A stretch of DNA of 64,000 bases from Aegilops tauschii subsp. strangulata (GCF_002575655.3 NC_053038.3:147638885-147702884), one strand, 5' to 3'. Positions 44,360-57,626 are shown, counted from the first letter of the stretch. A program made the numbers and translations. The notes: a model not told the origin generated them from the sequence alone.

Positions 44360-45914
44360 CTGACTGCCTGTAGGATTACTAAGTCAAACTGATCGAAGTT
44401 GAGTCTAGAAATGCTTTAGTTATGTAAGGGAATTGATTGTGGGATGGAACGTAAGGCTCTTTTTACTCCCTATACCTTATGCCCTTCTGATCCGAGTCAT
44501 CCTATCTTTCATATGGGGTTAAGGAACTAGGCTCTCTCTTCTTTCTATCAGGATCACGTGTTACTAATCCATAGACTTATAGGATTGATGGATTCAAGTC
44601 CCAATTCAGTTTCTACTACTTTCGTGTGTTCATAGCTGATCTCGGAACCTTGATATTGCGATGTTAAGTGGTTATGCCACCATTTTTGCAGGATGTCCCA
44701 AATATTTTTGAGCATTTACAGCTGTTATGTTGTCCGAGTCATCCCAGGTTTCTAAATAGTCTGATGCATTGTAAATCCTTCCTTACCGTTCCAAAGTTTC
44801 TTTATGCCAGATCAACCACACTAACTAGTGTGTTGAGGTACTTCATTGCCTCGGTATATATGTTGGAATTATTATTATGACCCTAGGTGTCTTAGACAAC
44901 CACCTGGTACTCCATCCATGTTTTGTGTTCTAGTGTGATGATTCTGGCCATCATTCTCGAAAGCATCTCGTGATTCTACTTAGTAGTAGGTATTCTACTC
45001 CTGGGTTTTTGAGCCCAAAATTCACCCTACTTACTTCATGTTGCTAGTGTTTGCTAGTTCCTTTAGGATATTAGTAACCTTTGCGATAGTACTCAAGGTC
45101 CGTGGTATCTCCTTCCAAATACCATGAACTACTTATGGCAGAAGTTCTTTGAACCAAAAGATCACAACCAGAGTGCTCTTGATGAGTTCTCGATTCTATG
45201 TTGTGACTCTACCAGCTCTACCTTTCTGCATGGGTTATCTGGAAGAAACCTGTTGAACTTGGTTCGACATATTAATCTATGCATCCACAACTCAGAAATT
45301 TATATGTTCCTTGAGTTGTCCCTCTTTATTTGTATTCTGACCCCCGTCTATCAATTGATAGTCTGGAGTAGTCGTGCACTCGTGTTCATCGATGCCCATT
45401 ATTCTTGTGGTCCGTCAAGCCATTCTATTCTGGAATGACTAGGAGAAACAAACTCCAGTACCTTATCCATTTCCAGGATTGGGTCAAAGCAGTTGTATTC
45501 CGCAGATCAAAATGCAATCCAGCTTTGGTCTGTTCTACCCTGAAGTATTACCCATTTTATGTTAGGAATGTCATGCGAATCGCACCTTCCCTTATGAATT
45601 CTTGATGTAGTGATACTTCTCGCCATCATTGTTCATTCCTCGGTTCCCGTGTTGCTGCAACCGGAATACCGACAATTGAATCATGATGTGTGAAATCAAC
45701 ACACCTAGAAACTTCGTTGCTTGGTAGTTAAAGGACAATATTCTCATCCTTAGCATGTTGGTTATTGAATTATCATCCTAAGATTGATCGTGTTACGTAG
45801 TCCTTATTTCTGGTGCACTCTTCGGTCAATGAGTTAGGATTGTGTCAATCCCTCACTCTCTTGATCACATCGTCTTGCGCTGAAAAGCAAGATTGTTCTC
45901 GAGCTTAGTAACAT
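44360..45914. other. LARD A internal region, no recognisable gene
   Basis: Colinear with B's 36435-37984; no gag or protease is recognisable. Confidence 0.6.
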
Positions 45915-46394
45915 ATCGGTGGTTGGTGATTTCCCGAATACCTTCTCGGAAGTGTTACTAGGTTGTCACCTGACCGCTATGTTGAGTTCGTGATCAAGTT
46001 GGTTTCTTGTAAACAACCCCTTCTCCAAGATTCCGTGTTGGATACCCCTGAGCTAGTTGGTTAAGCTAAACAACAACTTGGAGAGTTGGAAGATAAAAGC
46101 TTGTCCGACTTGGTTCATCCCAAAGGGATATCTTTGTTTTGTGTGTGTGTGTGTGTGTTGAAGAAAGATGATATGTTCATTGATTGATCCTTGTGATCAA
46201 TTGTTGGATCTACTGTCTTGTCAATACTTTGATTTGAGTGTGGGCTATCGTCAAATCAAAATCAGAACCAACGATATTCATAATGTTGTCTTACTCGTGG
46301 TTGTTTCCTCGAGCATACACCATTATATCTTTTGTTCTAACCAATGCTATCGCCTTGCTCACGTAGTTGTGGAATTCCATTCTCATGGAAAATT
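45915..46394 (+). pseudogene. Decayed reverse transcriptase in LARD A
   Basis: Colinear with the relic in B: 'DQLLDLLSCQYFDLSVGYRQ' is followed by 'IK' and a frame-shifted remainder. A (GT)n run at 46139-46159 interrupts the coding relic; B has only a short GTGTGTGT-like trace there. Confidence 0.7.
46139..46159. repeat. (GT)n microsatellite
   Basis: About nine GT units within the RT relic of LARD A. Confidence 0.9.
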
Positions 46395-47504
46395 TTGATG
46401 ATTTGTTGTTGAGCCCATCAACAGCATTTTATCTTCTCCACGATTCATGTGGGACACTAAGCTAGTGTTGGAAACTTTTGAAAGCATTTCTTCATGCTAG
46501 CTCATGAAGCATATGTCTGGCTGAAAGAATTGACTTCCTCTAATTCATGTGCATTTGATGCAAGTTGCCGCCGTGAATTCGAGAAAGCTTGTTTTTTCCT
46601 TCCTTTGGAGTCATCACAAGTCAGTCATGCATGTGCGAAGTATTCTATGGTTTGATAGGCTCGCTACCTCCAGTCCATATGTATTCCTAGCACACCAAGC
46701 CAATGATTGACTTGTTCATGGAAAAGAAGTCTATGCTTGGGATCTAATCCATGGACTTGCGTAAAGACTTCGAAATCCTTGATGATGGATCCTAACCTGA
46801 ACTCGATAGTGTTTTATTATAAGACTACTATGTGGTCATTCTTGTCTTGGACAACATGCTCACATGTATGTAGCAGAACCAGCTCGTGTTTTGGAGCTTG
46901 CTATCGTAGTTCATTTCCCGAGAATCCCGCAACATCATCTCCTCGGTTTGTGTTGCAAACTTTCTTTCAGACATGCTGAGTCTGAAGTATCCTATCACCA
47001 ATTAGATCTGAATCTCAGGCAGATATGATGGTTGGAACATTCCCAACATTTGCATTTTGATCCCAGCTTGCACCGCTATTGCGCTAATTTCCCATGGGCT
47101 GCCTTCTTAGCAGTTGCTGTCCAGGGTCATCTTCAGAAGTGGACTTCCATGGGTCCCATCCATCTCCAATGATAAGCAAAACCACTCATTCTGTTGCCTT
47201 CAACAAAGTAGTCCACATCATCCATTCTAGTCTAAGTATGCCACTCTTTCGAACTCCTTTAGACAATCGTTTGTGATTGCCTTAGGCTGGTATACAGAGT
47301 CTCAATGATCTCTATCTCAAAAGTAATTCTTTTTGCCACTCAAGGGAATAATTCTACGAGTCACCTTCCCTAAGGTGCCCCGATATGAAATCATGGCAGT
47401 TGTCTCCTTGCTACTCTGAAACCATGCACCATCCTACCTAAATGTGGAATTGTCGTTTACCCAATTGAACCTCCGTCATCTGTTTTCCCCTCCCTCCCGA
47501 TGTG
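46395..47504. other. LARD A internal region, unrecognised
   Basis: Colinear with B; no motif that I can name. Confidence 0.5.
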
Positions 47505-47775
47505 TGTTTGGACGTATCAGCTCAAGAGGTGTTCTATGTCTCATTCTGTGAGTCGATCGTCACTTGCTAGATCTTCAAGACGATCGATTCTTCTAGAGTT
47601 TCCCTTTCTTCTTGTTGCCATGTTGGATGGAGTTCTCAGAGCAAGACGTCGAGACAAAGATGATGATCAAATCAACGTTCTTAGGGAGTGCAACCTGGAT
47701 CGAGAAGACTGTGTTAGTTTGCGTCCCTCCCCTTCATCTTACCCTACGCTTGATCGGGACGAGATTCTTGTTTAG
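47505..47775 (+). pseudogene. Decayed 3' end of pol in LARD A
   Basis: A short open frame (91 codons) holds 'LEFPFLLVAMLDGVLRARRR' and 'NLDREDCVSL', resembling the basic strand and ATWE-type region of a gypsy integrase/chromodomain tail. It ends at TAG just before the polypurine tract. Confidence 0.5.
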
Positions 47776-47786
47776 TGGGGGTGAGT

Positions 47787-49171
47787 TGTCACAACCCTAG
47801 TCAGTGCTTGCATTAGAGTGATGCATCATGATTAAATTTCCAGAAACTTGAAATGGGGATGTTCAAACCCTAGCACCAAATGAAATCCAACTAGGATCAA
47901 AATGAAATATTTTCCCAATTAACCTGAAATGCCCTTCAAAAATGTTCATCACTTTTGTCTTGGTCTAGAACCTCTGACAAAACATGGTGCATACTTTTCT
48001 AGGACATCATAAGGTCACTGGATTAAATCATATGCTATTTGCATTTGGACATTTAAATGCTATAAAATATTTTAAATGTCCAAATAATCTTAAAGAAAAA
48101 TGTTTCCTGTTGGATATATTCTATATAGTGGGGATGAGTAGTTTGATGATTTTTGAAAGTGCTTAGGCATTTTTAGAAAAGCCACAAACCTACAGAAAGA
48201 AAAGAAAAACAAAGTAAAAAGGGAAACTAACTTACCTGGCCACCTACCTGGCGCAGCCCACCTGGCAAACCATCTGGCCGGCCCAGACCACCAGGGGCAG
48301 AGAGGTCTTCTTCCTCCTGCCAGTTGGATGCACAGCGCGTGCCCGACGCACGCGCGGCCACCGCACGCCACCTCCTACTTGCCGCCGAGCCCCTGGACAC
48401 GTGGATGAACGCCCCGGTGTCGTCCCGATCCGCCCGACCTCTCTCACTCTCCCCCTGCTCTCTCCCTCGCCGTTCCCCACCTTACCGAACATGCCCGCCG
48501 CCACCGACGAGCACCACCGCGGCCATTGCCTCTCCCTCGTCCCCTCGATCAGTCCAGAAGCTCCGCCTCGTCGCCCTAGCCCTCTCCGCCGAGCCACGTG
48601 GAACCGGACGCCCCCGAACGCCGTCACCGCGGCCGTCTTCTACCCCGGGCACCGTAGATCGCCACCGCTGCCTCGTCGACCCCAGTGCATCCCCGAGCTC
48701 GCTGACGACGCCATCAAGATCGCCGTGAGCTCCTCCTTCTTTCCCCCTGTCCCCTCACTTCTGCGCGTGCTCTAGCCCCGATCCCCAACCGTGACTGATC
48801 TCCTCGCCGCCGGTCATGAGGCCGCCGTGGACAGAGCTAGCAAAGCTCGCGTCCGAGCTTGTCTTCGTGCTCAGCACACTTATAGGAGCCGAACACGCAC
48901 ACTCGCTCGTCCTGCTGGGCGTCAGAACCGCCTGCCCGTTCACGGCCGAACTCCCGTCGCCACTCCGCCCGTCGCCGCCGCCACTACACTGCACCCCGGC
49001 ACCTGCCGCTGCCTCCTTTAGATGCGCCGCACCGCCAGCTCACCGTAGCCGCAAACCACGCGCGAAGCGGTGCTCTGTACCGCTGTCCCGAGCAACTCCG
49101 GCGAGTCCCCGCCGTTGCTGTGGTCGCCGGCGTCAACTGCTGACGTGGCGCCGGTTTAGTTAGCACTAATC
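47787..49171 (+). repeat. LARD A right LTR, part 1
   Basis: Direct repeat of 28466-29800; interrupted by solo LTR C at TAATC (49167-49171). Confidence 0.9.
49167..49171. repeat. Target-site duplication TAATC (left of C)
   Basis: Identical to 53832-53836; the empty site in A's left LTR has a single TAATC. Confidence 0.95.
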
Positions 49172-52100
49172 TGTGGCACCCCGATCCGCATGGAGCAGGG
49201 GGCCTTCGCACGTCAGCCCAGGATTACGCCTGACGCACGACAGGTCCATGATACAGCATTCCAGGTATAATAATATTCATCAAATACATGTGTATAAGAT
49301 TACATCATTGATGAATACAATTTTCTGGCATAGCCCTAAGGCTATTTACATGGCAGTGGAAGTCCATATAAATGGCGGCGGAAGTCTTGGTTTGGCAGCG
49401 TCTCACTAAGGCGGGGCTCCATTACACACAGGACTGGCAAGATTACGGCCTAGCACGACGGAACAAGCAAATGACCTACAAAACTGTCATGACACGCCAG
49501 GTTAGTACACTGAATGTACTTGCAAGACAACCAAATACATAGCATCCAAATGAACAGATGACAAAGCAAGAACCAAGCATATGCAACAATCTACTCCAAC
49601 ACAACTTCTAAGCATGGCATGATATTAACTAGAATCATAAATCTAACTAGGCATGAACAACATCATAGCATCAACTATCATGGCATATCAAACATACTTC
49701 TATCATAACAACAGCAAAGCATAGCATATCAAAACAGGGCATGGCATCATGAAACTATGTTGAAAATAAACTACCAGTTACCTCCCGTGAAGACATGTTG
49801 TAATAACCTTATGCCACAATCACTTACTCTGCCACGGCTCCTCGGAGCACAATCATGACTTACCGAGACCTCGTCTTGGGGTCATATCAACACATCATCG
49901 TGACTTCTCACGATTATTTCAGAGTCCAAGCCATCACATTAGTTATCACATCTTAGTTATCACATAATTTATTAACTGATTTATCCTCCATTACAACCAA
50001 GACCCGATAGTGTGACCTACTACGAACCTCTGCCCATGACCGAGGACGCGGCTATCGATAGATTGAATACACTCTGCAGAGGTAGCGCACTTTACCCACA
50101 CTACGGAACCCTGGTCTCGCACTCCCATACGTGCGGACCAAAGCGTTCCGACACAACCGATCTACTGCCATGACGCCCTCCCGGCCACTCCGACCAACAC
50201 CCCTTAAGGGTTCAGTCCTGGGTGGCCCCGTACCTACCAAAGATACCAACGGCCACCATCATGGCAAAACGGTCTCAAACGGGGACATGAGCTCAAAACC
50301 AAACCCGGGCACACAAGGCTTATGTCCGCCTACCTGATCAGGGTAAGCGCGCCCATAACCCTCCCTCGCGGGAGGCACCGGCGAGAGGCATGACAATAGA
50401 CCCAGCTAGGACCTTCCCACTAGGTAAATGTGGTTGCACTGAGAGAAAGCTCGATTTGGTGGCACTATGATATCCAAGTGATGGCGGAGGAGGTTTGTTA
50501 TTAAGTAATATTATTTACTTCTCCACCATCACCAACATTATGAGCATGTTAAACAAGAATGCAACAATGAACATGCAGCAAACAAATGCATTAACAAATA
50601 TCAAGCTAATCCAGTGAATAGTTATAACATATGAAACATAACAATACTAGATACTAGCTTATTGACGGTGCAACAAAATCATCATAACATCAAGACTACT
50701 GGCATGAACTAAACTAGAGAGAGGCATGATATTATCAACAACAATATAGCTAGCATGGCAAAAGCTATCAAGACAGGTAAGCAAGCAGTACTAACATATA
50801 GCACAACTGAAATAACGGCAGACGAAACAGACAAAACTACTGCAACTAAGCACACACACGAGGTACCAGCAAAGTCAACGTGCAAGTTTGGGGCTCATGA
50901 TAAGAGGTTGGCTTGCCTGGGCATCGAGGATTACTCCGGAAAAAGTGCGGAACGATCGCGAAAGATTTGCCGAAAACAGTTCTCTCCAGGAGGGGGCTGT
51001 TTACATGCAAGGGCAAAATGGTCATTTTCAGAATGTGCAAACATGGTGAAAATGATTCCATCAGAATGGGCTCGACGAAACGAAGACTTGGGCTTTGGAA
51101 TCACCTGATTTGGAGCTACGGGTAAAAAGATACGGAGGATTGAAGCTCAGGGACCTATCGGTGAAATTTTTTCAGCAAACAGGCCCCTGGAGGAAAAACT
51201 GAACGTGCCTTTGGGCCGAATACGTTTTCTGCATAGGGAAACGCATTTTGAGCCGAAGAGCCCAGGGAATACGTTTTCTGACTTGGAAAGCGTATTCACG
51301 AGGAATACGTTTCCAGAGCAGGGAAACAGCTTCGGTGGCGGGCGCGTCCACTTATCCGATGTGGCCAGCGGGGCCGCCTGGCCTGGCTTCTTCTTCCTCC
51401 CGTGCGTACGCGCACCTGGCCGAGGGAGACGCCTGCCTCGAGGGCGATTGCCGGCGGCTCCGGCCGCCTCAGACAACGGCCGACCTATCCACGAGCTTAG
51501 GAGCGAGAGGCGCATCCCGTGGTGGTGTCCGTTGCCGGCGAGGAGCACGGGAGAAGGAGCAACAGGGCTCGCGGCGGAGGTGGTCTTCGGACTCCGGCGA
51601 ACAGGGGGCTCTGGTGGGGGAACTGGGTGGGCAAGGCTACGGGGAGGTGCACCAGACCTTGGGGAATGCATAGGTGGCGAGGGAACGTGGAGAGGGGCAC
51701 GACATCGTCGGAATCATGCAGAGCCCGAGGCGGCGGCCATGGTGGGGATGGGCGTCAGGGAGCTCCTCGAGCTCGAGCTAGTGGTTCGGGGGCGTTGTGG
51801 ACTGCGAGGAGGCTCAGGGTCGCTACTTATAGCCGCGGGGACGAGCTCTAGGGGGAGGGGCGAGGCGACACGTGGCACGGCTACGTGTCCGCGCGCCGGC
51901 GACGTGCATGCACGGCCAGAGGTCACGGGAAGCGACGGGGACGCGATGAGGGGGATGCGGACGATGCCCAGAGGCTCACGGAGACGAGGGGAGCTCGCGG
52001 ACGAGAGAGAGAGACGGGGACAAGAACGAGTAAGACGACGGTGCATGGGCGTGCACTGTCCTCGGCGACGGCGATGACTCAACGAGGAAGCAAACGAAGG

Positions 52101-53831
52101 GGGAAATGGGCCAGGGCGCACGACAACGATGAGGCTGAGCTGGTTGACAAGCTTGGACGAGCCAGAGCCAGCCGAAGATGCGCTACTGTGGCCAACAGTG
52201 GCTAGACCACCGATTTGGCTCGCATTGCCCGTGGTCACCATCGGCAACGCATGCTCTAGTCGTCTACTTGGTGCCAAATGATGTCTACAACGTAGTCCCT
52301 CCAACGCCCATTAAGATTGAAGTGATGGAACGAGCAAAGGTGTAGTGAGCAGAGGGAAACAGGCTCGACAAGTTTGCTGTTGCAAACTTGCCAACATCCT
52401 GGTGATCAACACAGAGAGGTTAAGTGGCAAACTTTATGTCTAGGAGGTTTAGGATAGCAAGGACTATGGTCCTGGGAAGTTGGAAGGGATTTGGGCAAGG
52501 ATTTAGCATAGCTGCAGTTCAAATGCCAAATCTGACCCATAAAGCAAATGATGAAGAAGCACTCACTAGGAGTGATGGATTGGGCTAAAACTTGACAAAG
52601 CTTCCTTATTTGGTCATATGTAGACGCTGTAGAAATATCATACCAAATGGACTTGCCAAATTGGTACTTGTTTCACAAGCATCAGATCTGACCAGAAACT
52701 TTGGAAAAATCCAGGAAAATATTGGCCACATGAAATGAGCCAAAATTGGTTGGAGATAGGTTATATGGAGAGGAGAAGGCTTAGGAATATTTTCAGCCAT
52801 AATGGAGCAAGATAAAATAGACTTGCTTCACAAACTGAAAATTTGGACAGAAACCTGTGCTCACATAGCTCAATTAAATGAGCTACATTTAGGTGGAGGC
52901 TAATGATTTGGAATAATTGAGAAGATGGAAAAGTTTCATCCCATTTGGAAACTCTATGAAGGTACTTCCTTCACAAAGTTACAATCTGGTCAGAAACTTT
53001 GGAAAATTGCACAGGGAGCTAGGATGAATGGATTGAGGTCATCTTTGCTATTCATGGGTGATTTATGAAGGTTAATCACCCTACCAAATTGCAGCTCAAA
53101 TGGAATTAGGAATAAAGCACTTCCTTTGCAAAATTTCAGAGAAGGTAGAAACTTGCATTGGATCATGTGCCAAATTTTTGAACTAAGGATCATGAGATAA
53201 GGATGGAACTGGTGATTATATAGCAAGGACAAGCTCCACAATTTATGTGGGAATTTTGTCTGCTATAAAAATAGTAGTTCCTTTAGGAAGTGGCAGAAAT
53301 GCAATATTGGTATTAAATAGGAAAAGGCAATTTTCCATATTTAATTATGGCCAATATCTTTGCGAGAGCTTGGATTAGACATAAATATCAACTCCACCAA
53401 TTCTCATGAATTTTGGAGATGGGTAGATATGCCTTTGGATTTTATCCCTCAGAAAGGCAAGAAAAGGAATAAATCCTAATTCAAAAATATTGCATGGGAC
53501 TTGGCAATATTTTTGCATATCCAAGGTTTACAAGGATAGGAGGGTCTCAGGGAATAGATGGGATGATCAGCAGCTCAAGGAAAATGATAGCTCCTTTGTA
53601 ATCACAAAGGCCATCTTTAAATTCCACGAATTTGGAGTTAGGGTTTGAGAGGGTTTGAGCTGAGGCAAATGAGGTCTTGCCCAATGAAAAAGACATGAGC
53701 AAGGTTTTGAAAGGTTGGAAATGACAAAATTTCTTAGAGTCATCCAGCAAACTCAGGAGAAAATTTTGAGAATGAGTGCCAGGAAGGAATAACAACACAA
53801 AAATTGATAACCCAATTTTGGGGCTGTTACA
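49172..53831 (-). mobile_element. Giant solo LTR C, minus strand
   Basis: 4,660 bp, TGTGGCACCCCGATCC...GGGGCTGTTACA, with perfect 5-bp duplications. On the minus strand it begins TGTAACAGCCCC and ends GATCGGGGTGCCACA, much like the ends of LARDs A and B. A TATAAGTA box (minus, 51824-51831) is followed by a GC-rich block, again as in the other giant LTRs. No PBS, PPT or coding domain is found, so a solo LTR is the best reading. I cannot exclude a very short internal domain with unrecognised LTRs. Confidence 0.75.
51824..51831 (-). promoter_or_regulatory. TATA box of solo LTR C
   Basis: GGCTATAAGTAGC on the minus strand, followed by a GC-rich leader of several hundred bp. Confidence 0.5.
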
Positions 53832-56605
53832 TAATCACCCCGCTAAACACCCGTAGTGCCACTGCCATGTGGGCCCTGTGCCTGTTTAGCTTAATTTAAT
53901 TTTCTCTTTAGATTAGTTCATAATCCAGTGGGACCCACACGTCAGCATTGACTTTGCTGACGTGAACGTTGACCGGTCCCACCTGTCTGTGACTCGAGCC
54001 AGCACTGTGAGACTGACCAGTGGGACCCACTGGTCAGGTTTGACCTGGACCGCCCGAGTTGACCTGCTGACGCAGTTAATCATTTTCTGGATTTATTCTT
54101 ATTCAGGAAATTCCAGGAAATAGTGATAACTTCTAAAAATCATAGAAATTAATCTGTAACTCCAAATGCAAGGTGTTATATATGAAAAATGATCAGAAAA
54201 ATCCAATCTATCCAACTCTACTGGTTTCATGCATGTTTAGACAAGTTAACTTGATATTTAGTGCAAAACATGATAAAGCACTATTTAAGATCACAAGTGA
54301 GTTTGAACTTTGAATCTTTGGTTCAAAATGGCTCAAACCCATCTGGTTGTAGTTGCATTAGCCCAACACACTCATATTGCCATGTCATGATCATGCATCA
54401 TATTGTGCATTGCATTGATCATGTTTCTTCTCTGTTGCTGGTGTTGTCCCCTCTCAGTAGATGACGTTCCACGATGAGTTCGATGACACCGATGAAGAAC
54501 TATACCATCTTCAGAAGTACCAGGCAAGCAAAACCCCCTTGTTCATTCCGATACAATCCCATTCTCTCGCTTCTGCTCTCTTTTACTACATTAGGACAAC
54601 AACGATTCAACTACTACATGCTGCGGTACTTGAACCCCTTTTCCTCTGCATGACCTGTCATTGCCACAGTAAATAGATGAAACCCACTAGCATGAGTAGG
54701 AGTTGTTTGAGCCCTGATGCGCCTACTCATTCATGCTTGTTTGTCATGCCTGCTACTGCTTAGAGTTGAGTCAGGTCTGATTCATCGGGGATGAATTGGA
54801 GGTGTGTGAACATGTCTTATTGTTGAGAGCTAAGTGTGTGAACATGATTTGGTAAAGGTAGCGGTGAGAGGCCATGTAGGAGTACATGGTGGGTTGTCTC
54901 ATTGAAACCGTCCTCAGGAATGAGTTCTGTGTTTGTGATCCATGAACAACTACTACCACACATTGGGATCCTTAATTGACTCTCTCGGCTTCTTAACCAC
55001 CCTTGTCCTCTGTCCAGGAGTTGCAAGTAGTTTCTGGTGTTTGTAGTATGCTGGAGGTCGTGCGCAGCGCTGACCCGAGGGGTGGGCTGTGATGCGGTAG
55101 GCACGTGGCCAGGTATGCCGGGCGCCCGTTTGGTGTCGCGGAACCCTGTACACATCGTTCGGGGCCGTATGTGGAAACCTCGGCCGGACTCCCTGCGGAT
55201 GGAACCTGAATAGGCGATAAACCTAGAGTAGAGACTTGAGTGTTTAGGTAGGCCATGGCCGACACCCTCGTTGGGCTTCCGCTTGAAGGTTGCCGAGTAC
55301 ATGTCGTGTAAATGGCGGTAAGTGGTGAGAGCATGTGTGAAGAAGTACACCCCTGCAGGGTTAACATCATCTATTCGAATAGCCGCGTCCGCGGTAAAGG
55401 ACCTCTGGGTTGCCTATACAGTCCATAGACAAGTGAAAGTGGATATTCTAAAATGCGCAAGATAAGGGTGAGTGTCATGGATGGCATTCTCGTAGGGAGA
55501 CGGGAGCGGATCCATAGTGGTGTATTGAAATGGTGAATATGTGGACTCGTGTGTGCCACCTCAAAAGAGTTACTTGTAGTAGTTCAGGTTAGCCACTAAG
55601 TCAAAGCTGGCTTGCTGCGGTTAAACCCCACCATCCCTTTGTTGATAATGATGCATATGTAGTTAGTTCTGATGTAAGTCTTGCTGGGTACATTTGTACT
55701 CACGTTTGCTTAATTTATGTTTTTGCAGAGAGACTTCAGTCTCGCTAGTAGTTCCGTGTGGTCTTCGACGTTTAGCTTGATACCTCAGCTATGATCTTGT
55801 GCCCTCGGCAGGATCTGGTAGATAGTCAGGCTTCTCAGCCTTTTTCATTTGTAGATGTTTGTACTCAAACATGTTAAGCTTCCGCATGTGCTTTGACTTG
55901 TATGCTCTGAATGTTGGGTCATGAGACCCATGTTTGTAATATCTCGCTCCTTGGAGCCTATTGAATAAATACTTGAGTTGTAGAGTCATGTTGTGATGCC
56001 ATGTTTTGCACATATCGAGGATATTGTGTGTATGATTGAAATGCTTGGTATGTGTGGGATCCGACAACCTAGTTGTCTATCCTTGGTAGCCTCTCTTATG
56101 GGGAAATGTAGTCTAGTGCTTCCACTGAGCCATGGTAGTCTGCTACAGCCCGGTTTACCGGAGTCTTGCTAGCCCAGTTGCTACTGCTCCGGAACACTTA
56201 GACTGCCTGACATGTGATCCACTTCGTTCCTGTGTCTGTCCTTTCGGGGAAATGTCACGCGGTGACTTCCGGAGTCCTGCTAGCCTGCTACAGCCCGGGT
56301 TCCCGGAGTCCTGTTAGCCTAGTTTCTACAGCCCGGATTCACACGCTGATGACCGAAACGTTCGATGTTGGTTCATGTATGCCTGTCCCCGTAAGTTATT
56401 GCTAGTTTGGGTTCACGACTGGTCATGTCAGCCCTGGTTCTCTGTCATATGGATGCTAGCGACACTATCATATATGTGAGCCAAAAGGCGCAAATGGTCC
56501 CGGACCAGGTAAGGCGACACCCGTGGGAATACTGTGGATGAGGCCGCAAAGTGATATGATGTGTTACATGCTATATCGATGTGGCTTAGGATCGGCGTCC
56601 TAACA
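53832..56605 (+). repeat. LARD A right LTR, part 2
   Basis: The first five bases are C's target duplication. Ends ATCGGCGTCCTAACA, where the left LTR has GGGGTCCTGACA: two point changes. Contains the 66 nt exon-like block 54458-54523. Confidence 0.9.
54458..54523 (+). other. Exon-like acidic block, LARD A right LTR
   Basis: As 30412-30478 but with a one-base deletion near 54471, so this copy cannot keep the frame. Confidence 0.35.
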
Positions 56606-56684
56606 AAAACATTTTGGGAGGTGTATCCTTCCAACCCGAAGAATGAGTTCCCAACACTTACCATGCTAGATATATCATAGGTGG
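56606..56684 (-). mobile_element. Element D internal region, right piece
   Basis: Begins with the AAAAC duplication. On the minus strand it reads 'GNSFFGLEGYTSQNVF' into the A insertion and continues in frame at 28465. Cut at 56684 by element E. Confidence 0.7.
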
Positions 56685-57554
56685 TGTGGGCATCCTGGGA
56701 ATGGGCGTGCCCAGACTTGCCTGCCTGTGGCCCATGGCGTGGCTCCATCAATGGCCGGGTACAGCCCAGCTTCAGCAGCAATGAATCAAGACCGTCGTGA
56801 GGGGCCAAGCCTCGTGAGTTGGACGACACCAAGACCTCCCTCGGGGCGGCCTCACTAGGCTGGCTCTTGAGGAGCGGAGATATCTATGCAGGGCGCACCT
56901 CGCGAGGTTCACATGACGTGAGCCATGACGACCAAGGCCAGGCGGGCGCCAGCGGGCGCAGTGTACTAGTTTCCTCTTTGGTGAAAGGAGGCAAGCGCAT
57001 GCGCGGAGTCCCGAGGAATCAAGCAAAGGTTTCCATTTCGGTGCAACAAGACCAAGACCGCTAGGATGGAGGTCACTACAGAGCCCACTGCAGCATCACC
57101 ACCAGAGCCTTTTGCACGCAAAGACTACTTTTGTCAGGATAGCTTGTACTAGTTGTCTCCCTTCAAACTTGGCCATTGTGGGATCCCTTCTAGCCTACAT
57201 TTGGGAAGAGGACCAAGGCCACTATAAATAGGACTTAGCCACCACCATGGCGGGGCATCGGAGCCATTCCACCCACACCAGCTCATCGAGCCCAAGAACA
57301 CCTCACCTCCTGAGGCTGTTCCACCACTGTATTAGTTCATCCTCAGCCCCTCGAGGCATTCCACGACAAAGCTGGAGTAGGGTATTACACCGCAAGGTGG
57401 CCCGAACCAGGATAAATCTTTGTGTCTATCATTCTTTGGGTTGGTGGAGCTAGGCCATGGAATCATTGAGCGGGCAGGCTGGGTAGAGAGTGTTCTTTCG
57501 TGCGCACCCCAAAGTTCGAACCTTTCAAGGGTTTGCGGAACCCATAATGCGACA
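56685..57554 (+). repeat. Element E 5' LTR
   Basis: Reverse-complement homolog of 22364-23221, including the ~50 bp block missing from G's left LTR. A TATAAATA box (near 57224) lies in 'ccactataaataggac'. Confidence 0.85.
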
Positions 57555-57556
57555 TT

Positions 57557-57574
57557 TGGCGCGCCAGGTATGGG
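57557..57574 (+). other. Element E primer-binding region
   Basis: TGGCGCGCCAGGTATGGG two bases after the LTR, as in G. Confidence 0.6.
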
Positions 57575-57626
57575 TGCACCAAAAGCTCTCTTCCGTCGAT
57601 CGACGCACCACCGCTCCGCTGCTTCC

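Larger units (their letters stand above)
28466..56605 (+). mobile_element. LARD A (non-autonomous gypsy derivative) with two nested elements
   Basis: Starts TGTCACAACCCTAG and ends with a mutated GTCCTAACA, flanked by AAAAC on both sides. Removing B (32229-43999) and C (49172-53831) with their duplications leaves an element of about 11.7 kb: left LTR ~4.10 kb (28466-32228 plus 44005-44343), internal region 3.44 kb (44344-47786), right LTR ~4.15 kb (47787-49171 plus 53837-56605). That is LARD architecture: LTRs longer than the internal domain and no intact gene. In two ~235-300 bp stretches compared by eye the LTRs differ at about 3-5 % of sites. Confidence 0.9.

Noticed and set aside
46139..46159. 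GT repeat as a regulatory element
   Set aside because: An ordinary microsatellite within a dead RT relic.
51147..52304. Long ORFs in solo LTR C on both strands (174-290 codons)
   Set aside because: Composition-driven frames in the GC-rich leader of the LTR; no conserved motif, and frames overlap on both strands.
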